Assembly (NCBI GenBank): GCA_046154695.1
Contig: JBJXFI010000125.1
Span: 1-40,440 of the forward strand
Length of the DNA: 40,440 nt
From: DALYLB01 sp046154695
GTDB taxonomy: Bacteria; Acidobacteriota; Blastocatellia; RBC074
Reading direction: 5' to 3'
Shown: piece by piece, positions 8,622-21,857 of the stretch
Layout: the number at the start of each line of letters is the position of its first letter
Numbering within the stretch: position 1 is the first letter of the stretch
Notes under the pieces: model-generated
What the model was told of the DNA's origin: nothing
What the model saw: the letters and a program-made list of their open reading frames with translations, nothing else
Database searches by the model: none
Position numbers and translations under genes: made by a program

Positions 8622-8664
8622 ACGCGCCGGAAATCAATCTCAACAAACAGAATCAGGAGACATT

Positions 8665-9366
8665 ATGATCAGGCTCTGCATCTTTTCACTGTTGCTGCTC
8701 TCCGGGATGGGCTCGATGACAAGCGCGCAGGACGCGATGATCAAGAGCGTTCGCGCCAAATCCGATTTCGCGCTGACGGCCGATCCGAATTCGAAGGAGT
8801 GGCGCGGCGTCGCGGGCGTGACGAGCGAGCGGGGACCAACGGGCGAGATCACCCCGGGCCATCGCACCGAGATCCGGTCACGGTGGACCGAGAAGAACCT
8901 CTATTTTCTCTTCGTCTGCCCCTATGAGCAGCTCTATCTGACGCCGGCGCCCTCGACGACGACCGAGACGAACAAACTGTGGGAATGGGATGTCGCGGAA
9001 GTCTTCATCGGAACCGATTTTCAGAACATCAAGCGATACACCGAATTTCAGGTTTCGCCCCAGGGAGAATGGGTGGATCTGATGATCGATCGCGGGCCGA
9101 ATCCGGCCAATCATGACTGGCAGTGGAACTCGGGCTTCCAGGTGAAGGCGCGCGTCGATTCCGGAAAAAAGATCTGGTACGGCGAGATGCGCATTCCCAT
9201 CGACAAGGTCGATTCACGCGCGCCGGCGATCGGGAATCTCATGCGGATCAATTTCTATCGGCTGCAGGGGCCGCCGCCCGATCGAAAGTACATTTCATGG
9301 CGGCCGACGGGCGCGAAGAATTATCATATCCCGGAAGCCTTCGGGACCATGAAGCTGGAAAAATAG
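8665..9366 (+). CDS. Secreted carbohydrate-binding family 9-like protein
   Basis: The 233-residue protein has a signal peptide (MIRLCIFSLLLLSGMGSMTSA) and a single domain of the CBM9-like fold. Supporting stretches are TADPNSKEWRGVAG near the N-terminus, TEIRSRWTEKNLYFLFVCPY, LWEWDVAEVFIGTDFQN, YTEFQVSPQGEWVDLMID, and RINFYRLQGPPPDRKYISWRP at the C-terminal side. Such domains bind sugars or occur as solitary exported proteins of unknown role; no catalytic domain is attached. I chose the ATG at 8665, not upstream in-frame codons, because CAGGAGA lies just before it and it gives a clean signal peptide. It is divergent from apbE. The ligand cannot be named. Confidence 0.85.
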   Translation: MIRLCIFSLLLLSGMGSMTSAQDAMIKSVRAKSDFALTADPNSKEWRGVAGVTSERGPTGEITPGHRTEIRSRWTEKNLYFLFVCPYEQLYLTPAPSTTTETNKLWEWDVAEVFIGTDFQNIKRYTEFQVSPQGEWVDLMIDRGPNPANHDWQWNSGFQVKARVDSGKKIWYGEMRIPIDKVDSRAPAIGNLMRINFYRLQGPPPDRKYISWRPTGAKNYHIPEAFGTMKLEK

Positions 9367-9442
9367 CTCTCGTCGACGCCCGGAAACATAGACTGCCCCG
9401 CAATCGTTCGCCCTTTTGGCCTTGCTGGCCGTGGAGACATTT

Positions 9443-11317
<1,875 letters not shown>

Positions 11318-11320
11318 ACA

Positions 11321-11462
11321 GAGAGCACGGAACAAACGGAAATAACGGAACAAACGGAGCCCTGGATTGGCTGGTTTCGTCGATTCCGTTATTTCCGTAT
11401 GTTCCGTTATCCTCTTCTGAATCACGCAGCAGGGCGCATGCATATGCAAGCGGCTATAATGC
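11321..11462. repeat. Inverted tandem-repeat element, copy A
   Basis: The left arm is a tandem array of 9-nt units (ACGGAACAA, ACGGAAATA, ACGGAACAA, ACGGAGCCC). The right arm is the inverted array (TTCCGTTAT, TTCCGTATG, TTCCGTTAT). A spacer of about 25 bp separates them. The tail ends in GCTATAATGC, also found at the end of copy B. It starts 3 bp after the DUF2339 stop and ends 20 bp before the next gene's ATG. Confidence 0.85.
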
Positions 11463-11482
11463 GATTGGCGTTCAGGCGGGAA

Positions 11483-13750
11483 ATGAGCAGCGGTGATTTC
11501 ATGCACGAAGAGGAATCCAGCAAGCGATTGACGATGGGCCTGGCCGCGCTGTGCATCGCCATTTGCCTCGCGCCGCCGGCGAGGGGGCAGGACCGTTTGC
11601 GGGATTCGCAGAGCGTGCTGCGGCTCGAGACGGAGCTCGTACAGCTCGATGTCGTCGTGACGGACAAGCAGGGGCGGCTCGTGCGGGATCTCAAGCGCGA
11701 AGAGTTCGCTTTGTTCGAGGACGGAAAGCCGGTTGCGTTGTCCCATTTCGCGATTGGGACGGCGTCGCGGCCGGCCGCGCTGCCGGGGCGGCCACCCCGA
11801 ACGCCGGCGGGGGCGCCCGCGTCGGCTGCGCCGGCGGTTTCGGCGGGAAGGTATCTTGTTCTGGCGGTGGACGACCTGCATCTGGCGGCGGGGAATCTGC
11901 CCTACGCGAAGAATGCGCTGACGCGGTTCATCGATTCGCAGATGAGCGACGAGGATCAGGTGGCGCTCGTGACGACGAGCGGCGCGCTGGGGCTTTATCA
12001 GCAGTTCACGTCGGATCGGGAAGCGCTGCGGCGCGCCGTCGGCCGGCTGGCCCCGCGCGATCGAACGGACGCGGGCGATCTGGGCGTTCCGCGCATCACG
12101 CCTTATCAGGCGGAGCTGATCGATCAGGGGGACACCGACGCGCTGGAGATCGCGGTCCGCGCGATGGTGCGCCAGACCGCCGGGGGGCAGGGAGACCAGA
12201 CCGAGCGCGCGCTCGCGGCCCGCGAGGCGCAGAGCCGCGCGCGGGCGATCCTGCAGCAGAACACGCACGCGACGATTGCGACGCTGCGGACGATCGAGGA
12301 GGTGATTCGCAGCCTGCAGCCGCTCGGGGGGCGGAAGGTCGTCGCCTTCTTCTCGGACGGCTTTCTGCTGGGTGGGGCGCGCGACGGCCGCCATTACGAC
12401 CTGCGGCGGATTGCCGATGCGGCGGTGCGCGCGGGCGTAACGATCTACTCGCTCGACACACGCGGGCTGAGCGCGGGGCCGGCTGCCGTGAACGTCGCGC
12501 AGCCCTTCAACGACATGCCGCAGGATCTCTCGATCCGCATGCGAATCGAGAGCGGGACGATCGAGGGGATGCGCGACGGGATGCATTCGCTGGCGCGCGA
12601 CACGGGCGGCCTCCCGCTCTTCAACTCGAACGATCTCACGCAGGGCATCGCGCGATTGCTCGAAGACACCGAGGTCTATTATCTGCTCGCCTTCGAGCCG
12701 CTCGCGCCCGTGCGCGACGGCCGTTTCCGCAAACTCGACGTCCGCCTGCCCGGCCGGCCCGACCTGAAGGTCCGTTCGCGCGCCGGCTATTTCGCGCCGA
12801 ACGACAAACTCGCCGAGGCCGAACTCGCGCCGATCGAGAAGCCCGCAAAGACGCCCGCGGCCGCGGCCAAAGCGGCCGAGGCCGCGCTGCAGCGCCAGAT
12901 CCGCGAGGGGATCGGCGCTCTCTTTCCGCTGCGGGGCATTCCGGTCTCGATGACGGCGGGCTTCGTCCACCTGCCCGAAGGCAGCTCGGCGGCCGACATC
13001 GCCGCGCACATCGACGCTTCCGGGCTGAAATTCGACCCGAACAGCGGGCGCCATCGCGCGATCCTCGAATTCGTCGGGATGGTCTTCGACGAGGCCGGCA
13101 ACGTGGCCGAGCGCTTCAACGACCGGCTCGATCTCAACCTGCGCTCGAAGACGATGGAGCACAGCCTGCGCAACGGCCTGCTCTATTCGCGCTTTGTGCG
13201 CCTCAAGCCGGGCGCGTATCAGGTGCGCATCGCGATTCGCGAAGAAGGCTTCTCCCCGCTCGGCAGCGCCTCCGCCTGGATCGAGATCCCGGATTTGAAT
13301 CGAAAGGAACTGGCCCTGAGCAGCATCGTGCTCGGCCAGACGGAGGATGATCCGGAAGCCGCCGCGCCGCATCGAAAGGCTTCCGGCGAGCTGGAGGAGA
13401 ACCGCGCCGCCTCCCTCCCGGCCAAGGTCTATCGCCGATTCGGGCGGGATGCCCGCTTCAATTTCCTCGTCTTCACCTACAACGCGCAGCTCAACCCAAA
13501 GGGGTCGACCAACCTGGTGATTCAATCGCAGGTCTACGCCGGAGACAGGATCGTTCTCGCCACGCCCGTGCAGCGGATTACGGAGCAGAATTCGCCGGAC
13601 GTGAAGAAGAACGCTTCCCGGGGCGTCCCTTATCGCGCGCGCCTCTCGCTGGAGGAGTTCGCCGCGGGAAAGTACGAGCTTCGCCTCATCGTAATCGACC
13701 GCCTCGCAAAAACGAGCGCTCGGCGATCGATTCCATTTACGGTGGAATGA
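11483..13750 (+). CDS. Secreted VWFA-related protein, acidobacterial type
   Basis: The 755-residue exported protein has a signal peptide (LTMGLAALCIAICLAPPARG, to about 35). It opens with the hallmark of the acidobacterial VWA-related family: LETELVQLDVVVTDKQGRLV (about 49-68), then REEFALFEDGKPVALSHF. The VWA-like core begins near residue 124 (RYLVLAVDDLHLAAGNL); the classical DxSxS metal site is replaced by VDDLHL, as is usual in this family. It ends its core near DTEVYYLLAFEPLAPVRDGRFRKLDVRL. A beta-rich C-terminal half follows. The function is unknown; adhesion or protein binding is the usual guess. ATG 11483 follows GGCGGGAA; ATG 11501 is an alternative. It ends 11 bp from the convergent AbiEii-like gene. 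Confidence 0.9.
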   Translation: MSSGDFMHEEESSKRLTMGLAALCIAICLAPPARGQDRLRDSQSVLRLETELVQLDVVVTDKQGRLVRDLKREEFALFEDGKPVALSHFAIGTASRPAALPGRPPRTPAGAPASAAPAVSAGRYLVLAVDDLHLAAGNLPYAKNALTRFIDSQMSDEDQVALVTTSGALGLYQQFTSDREALRRAVGRLAPRDRTDAGDLGVPRITPYQAELIDQGDTDALEIAVRAMVRQTAGGQGDQTERALAAREAQSRARAILQQNTHATIATLRTIEEVIRSLQPLGGRKVVAFFSDGFLLGGARDGRHYDLRRIADAAVRAGVTIYSLDTRGLSAGPAAVNVAQPFNDMPQDLSIRMRIESGTIEGMRDGMHSLARDTGGLPLFNSNDLTQGIARLLEDTEVYYLLAFEPLAPVRDGRFRKLDVRLPGRPDLKVRSRAGYFAPNDKLAEAELAPIEKPAKTPAAAAKAAEAALQRQIREGIGALFPLRGIPVSMTAGFVHLPEGSSAADIAAHIDASGLKFDPNSGRHRAILEFVGMVFDEAGNVAERFNDRLDLNLRSKTMEHSLRNGLLYSRFVRLKPGAYQVRIAIREEGFSPLGSASAWIEIPDLNRKELALSSIVLGQTEDDPEAAAPHRKASGELEENRAASLPAKVYRRFGRDARFNFLVFTYNAQLNPKGSTNLVIQSQVYAGDRIVLATPVQRITEQNSPDVKKNASRGVPYRARLSLEEFAAGKYELRLIVIDRLAKTSARRSIPFTVE

Positions 13751-13761
13751 ATGGGCGTATC

Positions 13762-14409
13762 TTATGGCTTTGGGAAAGCTTGCCGTGTAAGTCGCCCAAT
13801 CAAATTCGCCAGATAGCTGCGCAATTCATCAAGCGGCACGCCCCCGGGGGGAATGAAGTCGCTACCCAACTCGATTTGGCTGAGCACCCAGCCCAATTGC
13901 CCTGGCGTTACCCCGCTATCTTTAGCCGCCGCCGCTTTTAACGCGTCATTGATTTGATAACCAGCCAACTCGAGCGCTCTGACATCTACCAGATCACGAA
14001 TTTCCGATCGCGATAACAATGCGCAAAGTTTATTCGCCAGAATTTCCTCAGGAGGGTCTACGCGAATCCCATTAATCAGCAGCTTTTCAGGGGCGACCTG
14101 CTGCACAAAGTCGCGCACCAGATCAACGACAATCGATTCACCGCCTCGTCTCAACAGGAAGCGTCGGAAGTTGGGAGCAGTTTGAATTGATTCGAGGGCG
14201 CCGCCGAGTTTACGCGCGACATCCTGGGCCGCGGCCGTTCCCTCCGCCATTGCGTCCTCAAGTGTAAAAAGATCAAGATCATGGGTTTCTCGATGTCCTA
14301 AATGAAAGCCGACCAGGGCTGCGCCACCAGTAAGGAAATAGCGCCCCTCGCGTTCGAAAAACGCGCGAAGGAAATCCTGTTGCAGGTGGCTGAGGGCGTG
14401 ATTAGACAA
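13762..14409 (-). CDS. AbiEii/AbiGii-type nucleotidyltransferase (putative toxin)
   Basis: The 215-residue protein matches the AbiEii nucleotidyltransferase fold. The active-site region is RYFLTGGAALVGFHLGHRET (residues 23-42) followed by HDLDLF, with metal-binding aspartates D44 and D46. A later block, DPPEEILANKLCALLSRSEIRDLVDV, is also typical. AbiEii proteins are toxins of phage-abortive-infection and toxin-antitoxin systems; related enzymes modify tRNA. The start is TTG, supported by GGAGG six nt upstream, and it overlaps the end of the preceding 102-residue gene by 8 bp, so translation is coupled. No AbiEi-type winged-helix antitoxin is next to it. Whether the small partner neutralises it is inference. 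Confidence 0.85.
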   Translation of the reverse strand: MSNHALSHLQQDFLRAFFEREGRYFLTGGAALVGFHLGHRETHDLDLFTLEDAMAEGTAAAQDVARKLGGALESIQTAPNFRRFLLRRGGESIVVDLVRDFVQQVAPEKLLINGIRVDPPEEILANKLCALLSRSEIRDLVDVRALELAGYQINDALKAAAAKDSGVTPGQLGWVLSQIELGSDFIPPGGVPLDELRSYLANLIGRLTRQAFPKP

Positions 14410-14710
14410 GCAATCCCTCCCGATCCCATTGAGAAAAGAGAAATTCCCAAAAGCCGCGCCGCCTGCCGAGTTGTGGGGCCAGGGCGGCCCAGCGTCGCCA
14501 GACCTCGCTGGGCGAAATGAACCGCCAGACGTCTGTATCCCGTGCTTCGCGCAGTAATTTGGCGAGCAGCCGATTTTGTTCGGCGGGAGAGGCGGTCTGA
14601 AGACGATGCTGGAATTCAGCGACCGTCATGGGTTCGTCCCATAAGAAATAAGGAATTGCCTGCGGCGCGCTCAGGTCGGTCGATAGCAAAACCCCCACAT
14701 CGGCATTCAT
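14402..14710 (-). CDS. Small partner of the AbiEii-like protein (putative antitoxin)
   Basis: This 102-residue soluble protein is the first gene of a two-gene operon with the nucleotidyltransferase. It has no signal or membrane segment. Its middle is helical and charged (MTVAEFQHRLQTASPAEQN, LLAKLLREARDTDVWRFISP), and its end is rich in Arg, Trp and Phe (LGRRRGFWEFLFSQWDREG). I recall similar small proteins beside AbiEii-like genes in other bacteria but cannot name a family. It is much shorter than AbiEi, the usual partner. Gene order (small gene first), overlap and a dedicated promoter fit an antitoxin-toxin arrangement. CAGGAG lies 8 nt before the ATG. Confidence 0.75.
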   Translation of the reverse strand: MNADVGVLLSTDLSAPQAIPYFLWDEPMTVAEFQHRLQTASPAEQNRLLAKLLREARDTDVWRFISPSEVWRRWAALAPQLGRRRGFWEFLFSQWDREGLLV

Positions 14711-14750
14711 TGATTCATCTCCTGTATGTGACGCTGTATTCGGGGGCTAC

Positions 14751-14780
14751 ATTATACGCGTCGTTTTATCCGTGTGTCAT
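14751..14780 (-). promoter_or_regulatory. Promoter of the AbiEii-like operon
   Basis: On the minus strand ATGACA (14780-14775) and a perfect TATAAT (14756-14751) are 18 bp apart, a near-consensus sigma-70-type promoter. It lies about 40 bp before the ATG at 14710. It is one of the best promoter matches seen in the window. Confidence 0.65.
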
Positions 14781-14922
14781 TTTCGATAGGGGAAAATCGC
14801 GGGAAGACCGGCTGCCAGTGCGAAGCCCTCGCTTTCCGGTGCGCTCGATTGTTGGGGCGTATGATACACTGCGGCCGAAATACCCGCGGTGCATCCAACA
14901 ACAATCCAAACGGGCGGCATTC

Positions 14923-16110
14923 ATGATGAGACCACTTGACGGGATCCGGGTTCTCGATCTGACGCGGCTGCTGCCGGGGGCGGTGGCGACGATGATGCTG
15001 GGCGATTTCGGCGCGGAGGTCATCAAGATCGAAGAGCCCGGCATCGGCGATCCGGCGCGCCATTCGCGCGCGGGGATCCGGCAGCCCGGCGCCTATTTTC
15101 TGGCCACGAACCGCAATAAGCGCAGCGTCGCGATCAATCTCAAGCAGCCGGCCGGCCGGGAGGTTTTTCTGAAGCTCGCCGCCGCGGCCGATGTGGTCAT
15201 CGAGGGCTTCCGGCCCGGCGTGATGGACCGGCTGGGGATCGGATATGAAACGCTGAAGGCCATCCATCCCGGCCTGATCTATTGCGCGATCACGGGATAT
15301 GGCCAGGACGGGCCGTATCGATTGAAGGCCGGGCACGACGCCAATTACCTGAGCGTGGCGAGCCTGCTGAGCGTCAACGGGCCGAAGGACGGACCGCCCG
15401 TTCTTTCGGGCGTCCAGCTTGCGGATCTGGCGGGGGGCAGCCTCCATGCGGTGATCGGCGTGCTGCTCGCGCTGCAGGCGCGCGCCCGTACGGGCGAAGG
15501 GCAGTTCGTGGATGTTTCGATGATGGATGGATCGCTTTCGCTGATGTACGTTCCGTTTGCCAGCTACCTCGCGAACGGGACGCAGCCGGAGCGGGGAAAT
15601 GAAGGATTGTCGGGACGATACGCGTGCTATCAGATTTATGAGACGAGCGATGGCCGCCACCTGTCGCTCGGCGCGCTCGAACCGAAATTCTGGGAGAACG
15701 CATGCCGGGTGCTCGGGCGCGAGGACTTCATCCCGCAATGCTACAAGAGCGGGGCCCAGGACGGGATGATCGCGGCGTTCCGGGCCCTCTTTAAAACGCG
15801 GACGGCCGCCGACTGGCTGGCCGCGTTCGATGAGGTCGATACCTGTGTCGCGTTGATCAACGACATCGCCGAGATGATCGAGGATCCCCAGGTCCGGCAT
15901 CGAGGCTTGATCGCCGAGATCGAGCATCCGACGGAGGGGCCGTTGAAACAGATCGGCCCGACCGTCAGGCTCTCCGCCACGCCCGGCGCGATTCGCACGC
16001 CGCCGCCGCTGCTTGGCGAACATACGCGCGAAATTCTGGCCGCCGCCGGTTATGCCGAATCCGAGATCGAACGACTTGCAGGCGAGGGAGTCGTCGAAAT
16101 CCACGCATGA
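14923..16110 (+). CDS. CaiB/BaiF family CoA-transferase (class III)
   Basis: The 395-residue enzyme belongs to the class III CoA-transferases and alpha-methylacyl-CoA racemases, which move CoA between carboxylic acids or epimerise acyl-CoA. The N-terminus is diagnostic: LDGIRVLDLTRLLPGAVATM, then GDFGAEVIKIEEPGIGDPAR and NRNKRSVAINLKQPAGREVF. Further stretches are DVVIEGFRPGVMDRLGIGYE, YCAITGYGQDGPY, and LADLAGGSLHAVIGVLLAL with the nearby EGQFVDVSMMDG. The catalytic aspartate should lie in the GHDANYLSV or LADLAG region. Substrate cannot be predicted. ATG 14923 (or 14926) fits the domain start; the ribosome site is weak. The alcohol dehydrogenase gene follows after 31 bp. Confidence 0.92.
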   Translation: MMRPLDGIRVLDLTRLLPGAVATMMLGDFGAEVIKIEEPGIGDPARHSRAGIRQPGAYFLATNRNKRSVAINLKQPAGREVFLKLAAAADVVIEGFRPGVMDRLGIGYETLKAIHPGLIYCAITGYGQDGPYRLKAGHDANYLSVASLLSVNGPKDGPPVLSGVQLADLAGGSLHAVIGVLLALQARARTGEGQFVDVSMMDGSLSLMYVPFASYLANGTQPERGNEGLSGRYACYQIYETSDGRHLSLGALEPKFWENACRVLGREDFIPQCYKSGAQDGMIAAFRALFKTRTAADWLAAFDEVDTCVALINDIAEMIEDPQVRHRGLIAEIEHPTEGPLKQIGPTVRLSATPGAIRTPPPLLGEHTREILAAAGYAESEIERLAGEGVVEIHA

Positions 16111-16141
16111 CTCCGCCGCCCCTACGACAAGGAGCAACACT

Positions 16142-17161
16142 TTGAAAGCCGCCGTCTTGCACGCATTCGCCGCGCCATTGCGGATCGAGGAGGTCTCGAG
16201 GCCGGTCCCCGGGCCGGGAGAAGTGCTCGTTCGGGTCGCCGCATGCGGCGTCTGCCATTCGGACCTGCACATCGCCGGCGGGGAGTGGGAGATGCTGAAA
16301 CCCGCCGTCAAGTTTCCCCTGATCCTGGGGCATGAGGCGTCCGGGACGATCGTCGAGGCGGGGATCGGCGTGGCCGATTTCGTCATCGGGGATCGCGTCG
16401 GTGTTCCATGGCTGCATTCGACCTGTGGAGAGTGCGAATACTGTCTGGCCGGACGGGAGACGCTCTGCGGCAGGCAGCAGATCACCGGGTGCATGGTGGA
16501 TGGCGGGTTCGCGGAGTTCGTCAAGGCCAAAGCGAGCCACATTGCGAAGATTCCAGACTCGCTAACTTTCGAGGAAGCCGCGCCCCTGCTCTGCGCCGGG
16601 GTGACGGTTCACCGCGCGATCAAATTGTCGGGCGTATGCGCGGGCGAGCGACTGGCGGTCTTCGGCATCGGCGGGTTGGGGCACCTGGCGATTCAACTGG
16701 CGAAGGCGATCGGCGTCGAGGTCATCGCCGTTGATGTGGCCGAGGAGAAACTGGCCCTCGCGCGCGAGTGCGGCGCCGACCATGCCATCAATGCCGCCAC
16801 GACCCAGGCCCACAAGGAGATCAAGCGGCTAGGCGGAGGCGCCCACGTCGCGCTCGTGACTTCCGGCGCCCGCGTTGCGTATGAGACCGCCCTCCGGTCG
16901 CTCAAGCGCGGCGGCCTGCTGGTGGTCGTCGGCATGTCGCCCGAACCCATCCCGCTTTCGACCCAGGCACTTCTCGCCGGCGAATACCGGATTCTCGCCT
17001 CCACTGTCGGAACGCGCGAGGATTTGCGGGAAGTCCTGCGGCTCGCCGCCGAGGGCAAGGTCAAATGCCGCATCGAGACGCGCGCATTCGAGGCCGTCGG
17101 CGATGTTCTGGCCGAGATGGAGAAGGGACACCTGCTCGGGCGCGTCGTTCTTCAGATGTAA
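16142..17161 (+). CDS. Zinc-dependent alcohol dehydrogenase
   Basis: The 339-residue cytoplasmic enzyme oxidises primary alcohols to aldehydes (or the reverse) with NAD. It has the full medium-chain zinc signature: catalytic ligands C38 (ACGVCHSDLH) and H64-E65 (GHEASG), and a structural zinc site with C95, C98, C101 and C109 (STCGECEYCLAGRETLC). The nucleotide fold carries GIGGLGHLAIQLAKA. Similarity is to the AdhP/AdhA group. I chose TTG 16142 as start: AGGAG lies 7 nt upstream, and residues before it look non-coding and would overlap the CoA-transferase. It is probably co-transcribed with that gene; a shared pathway is inference. Confidence 0.92.
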   Translation: MKAAVLHAFAAPLRIEEVSRPVPGPGEVLVRVAACGVCHSDLHIAGGEWEMLKPAVKFPLILGHEASGTIVEAGIGVADFVIGDRVGVPWLHSTCGECEYCLAGRETLCGRQQITGCMVDGGFAEFVKAKASHIAKIPDSLTFEEAAPLLCAGVTVHRAIKLSGVCAGERLAVFGIGGLGHLAIQLAKAIGVEVIAVDVAEEKLALARECGADHAINAATTQAHKEIKRLGGGAHVALVTSGARVAYETALRSLKRGGLLVVVGMSPEPIPLSTQALLAGEYRILASTVGTREDLREVLRLAAEGKVKCRIETRAFEAVGDVLAEMEKGHLLGRVVLQM

Positions 17162-17240
17162 GGAAGGAAGTTCCGGCGGACCGGGCGGAAAAAACTCGCA
17201 GTTCCGCCTTCAGGCCAATGGCATTCGGTTAACGAAAGAA

Positions 17241-17367
17241 GAGAGCACGGAACAGACGGAACTAACGGAACAAACGAAACCATACAATCCAGGGCTCCGT
17301 TTGTTCCGTTATCCCTTCTCTTCTCGATGGCGAGTCGGGTCGCACGCAAGTGAAACCGCTATAATGC
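17241..17367. repeat. Inverted tandem-repeat element, copy B
   Basis: The left arm has 9-nt units ACGGAACAG, ACGGAACTA, ACGGAACAA, followed by a spacer containing AATCCAGGGCTCCG and an inverted arm TTGTTCCGTTAT. The tail (CTCGATGGCGAGTCGGGTCG, then CGCAAGTGAAACCGCTATAA) matches copy C in reverse. It sits between two convergent genes, the alcohol dehydrogenase and the last gene of the sugar locus, and may act as a terminator for both. Confidence 0.85.
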
Positions 17368-17377
17368 CATTCAAACC

Positions 17378-18238
<861 letters not shown>

Positions 18239-18256
18239 AACTGTTGCCTCCTGGAA

Positions 18257-19795
18257 TCATTGGGTGATAAGACCGCGATGCGCGGTGAAAGCCGCGCCGA
18301 GATCGTGAACGATCCTGTCGTGGACCTCCTGCATCCGGTGGTAATGACGCGCGCGCGCCGCGTCCGGTTTCGCCCGTGTGCTTTCGTCGAGCTCGACGTG
18401 CCTGTCGCAGAGCGACGCGATCTCGACGGGATCGCCGGTTCGTTTTCGATGGGCCCACAGGGCCTGCACGGCCGCGCCGACGGCCGCGCCCTCTTCGCTC
18501 TTCACGCAGACGACCTCCGCGTTGAAGACATCCGCCAGAATCCGCCGCCAGACGGCGCTTCGCGCGCCGCCGCCCGTCGCGCGGATCTCGCGCGGCGCGA
18601 TGCCGAGCGCGCGCATCCGGTTGAGGCCGTAGTTGAGCCCGAGCGTCGTGCCCTCCATCGCGGCGCGCGCGAAGTGCGGGATCGTATAGGTCTGGTCGCG
18701 CAGCCCAAAATAGACGCCCGTGCCGTCGGCGACGTTCGGCGTGCGCTCTCCCTCGAAGAAGGGAATCAGCATCAATCCGTCATTGCCGGCCGGCGTCGAG
18801 GCGGCGGCATTCGACAGGTCGTCGTGGGAGAGGCCGAACCGTTCGCGGACCATTTCGGTCGCGACCGTCACGTTCATCGTGCAGACCAGCGGCAGCCACT
18901 TGCCCGTCGAGTCGCAAAACGCGGCGATCTCGCCCCGCGGATCGATGACCGGATGATCCGCGCACGCATAGATCGTCCCCGACGTTCCCAGGCTGACCGT
19001 GACGACCCCCGCGCGGACGTTGCCCGTGCCGATCGCCCCCATCATATTGTCCCCGCCCCCCGAACTGACGATCACGTCTTCCGACAGGCCGAACTCCCGG
19101 GCCAGTTCGCCGCGCAGCGTTCCCGCGATCTCGTCGGACGCAATCAGCGCCGGCAGCATCTCCGCCAACCGCGGATCGATCGCCTCGATCGCGCGGCGCG
19201 ACCACGCGCGGTTGCGCACGTCGAGCAGCGCCGTGCCCGATGCGTCGCCGCATTCCATGGTCTTTTGCCCGGTGAGCCAAAAATTGATGTAATCGTGCGG
19301 GAGCAGGACGGAACGCAGCCGCGCGTAATTCTCCGGCTCATGGTTCCTGAGCCAGAGGATCTTCGATGCCGTGAAGCCCGCCGGCACGCCATTGCCCACG
19401 GCATCGATCGTCTTCTCCAGCCCGCCGAGCCTCTCGATGATCTCGTCGCACTCCGCGACGGTCGCCGTGTCGCACCAGAGCTTCGCGGGACGGATCACCT
19501 GATCCGCTCCGTCGAGGGGGACGAATCCATGCTGCTGCCCCGACACGCCGATGCCGCGCACGCGCGCGCGATCCACGCCGGCCTGATCGAGCGCCGCCCG
19601 GATCGTCCCGCGCACCGCCTCGATCCACTCCGACGGATGCTGCTCCTTGTGCCCGGCGGGCAGGCCCTCGATCAACTCATACGACCGGCTCGCGCTGCCC
19701 GCGACCGCGCCGGTGGAAGCGTCGAGCACGATCGCCTTCGTGCTCTGCGTTCCGCTGTCTATGCCGATGAAATAGTCCTGCATTTCCCCCGCCAT
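18257..19795 (-). CDS. xylB: Xylulokinase (FGGY sugar kinase)
   Basis: The 512-residue cytoplasmic kinase phosphorylates a ketopentose, most likely D-xylulose, with ATP. FGGY landmarks are GIDSGTQSTKAIVLD at the N-terminus, GIGVSGQQHGFVPLD, WCDTATVAECDEII and SSGGGDNMMGAIGTG. The nucleotide-binding end has SLGTSGTIYA and IRATGGGARSAVWRRILADV. The NH2-half pattern and ASKILWLRNHEPE are typical of the xylulokinase subgroup, but FGGY kinases change substrate easily, so another sugar is possible. The first ATG (19795) has a distant AGGA; ATG 19783 would give the more usual short start. The FAH-family gene ends 24 bp upstream. Confidence 0.9.
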   Translation of the reverse strand: MAGEMQDYFIGIDSGTQSTKAIVLDASTGAVAGSASRSYELIEGLPAGHKEQHPSEWIEAVRGTIRAALDQAGVDRARVRGIGVSGQQHGFVPLDGADQVIRPAKLWCDTATVAECDEIIERLGGLEKTIDAVGNGVPAGFTASKILWLRNHEPENYARLRSVLLPHDYINFWLTGQKTMECGDASGTALLDVRNRAWSRRAIEAIDPRLAEMLPALIASDEIAGTLRGELAREFGLSEDVIVSSGGGDNMMGAIGTGNVRAGVVTVSLGTSGTIYACADHPVIDPRGEIAAFCDSTGKWLPLVCTMNVTVATEMVRERFGLSHDDLSNAAASTPAGNDGLMLIPFFEGERTPNVADGTGVYFGLRDQTYTIPHFARAAMEGTTLGLNYGLNRMRALGIAPREIRATGGGARSAVWRRILADVFNAEVVCVKSEEGAAVGAAVQALWAHRKRTGDPVEIASLCDRHVELDESTRAKPDAARARHYHRMQEVHDRIVHDLGAAFTAHRGLITQ

Positions 19796-19819
19796 TCCCC
19801 GTGATCCTCGTGGTTCAAT

Positions 19820-20659
<840 letters not shown>

Positions 20660-20687
20660 ATGAATTCCCCAGCCTATGTCGAATTTC

Positions 20688-21653
<966 letters not shown>

Positions 21654-21663
21654 AGGTGTTCTT

Positions 21664-21846
21664 CTACTGTCGTTGCTTCTGTTCGATCTTGCGAGCGCGG
21701 GCGAACTGCAAAACGCCGAGAATCAGCAGGACGGCCGGAATCAGTTTCAATCCGATATTTCCCGTTTGGTTGAGATTCCAGACGCTGATGCCCGCGGCCA
21801 GCAGGCAATAGACGATGCCCAGAAAGCGATGGATTTTTGGTGTCAT
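21664..21846 (-). CDS. Small two-helix membrane protein in the ABC transporter operon
   Basis: The 60-residue protein has two probable membrane helices (about residues 7-23 and 30-48, joined by NQTGNIG) and a basic C-terminal tail (ARARKIEQKQRQ). Its start has AGGAG 7 nt upstream. It sits between the ATPase and permease genes with gaps of 11 and 10 bp, so it is clearly in the same transcript. I do not recognise a family. An accessory or stabilising subunit of the importer is a reasonable guess from position only. The tail frame looks truly coding and not a shadow. Confidence 0.7.
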   Translation of the reverse strand: MTPKIHRFLGIVYCLLAAGISVWNLNQTGNIGLKLIPAVLLILGVLQFARARKIEQKQRQ

Positions 21847-21857
21847 TCGAAGCTCCT

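Noticed and set aside
11455..11460. Perfect TATAAT at the end of repeat copy A as promoter of the VWA-like gene
   Set aside because: No -35 box lies at the right distance, and the same TATAAT in copy B precedes the 3' end of a convergent gene, so it belongs to the repeat.
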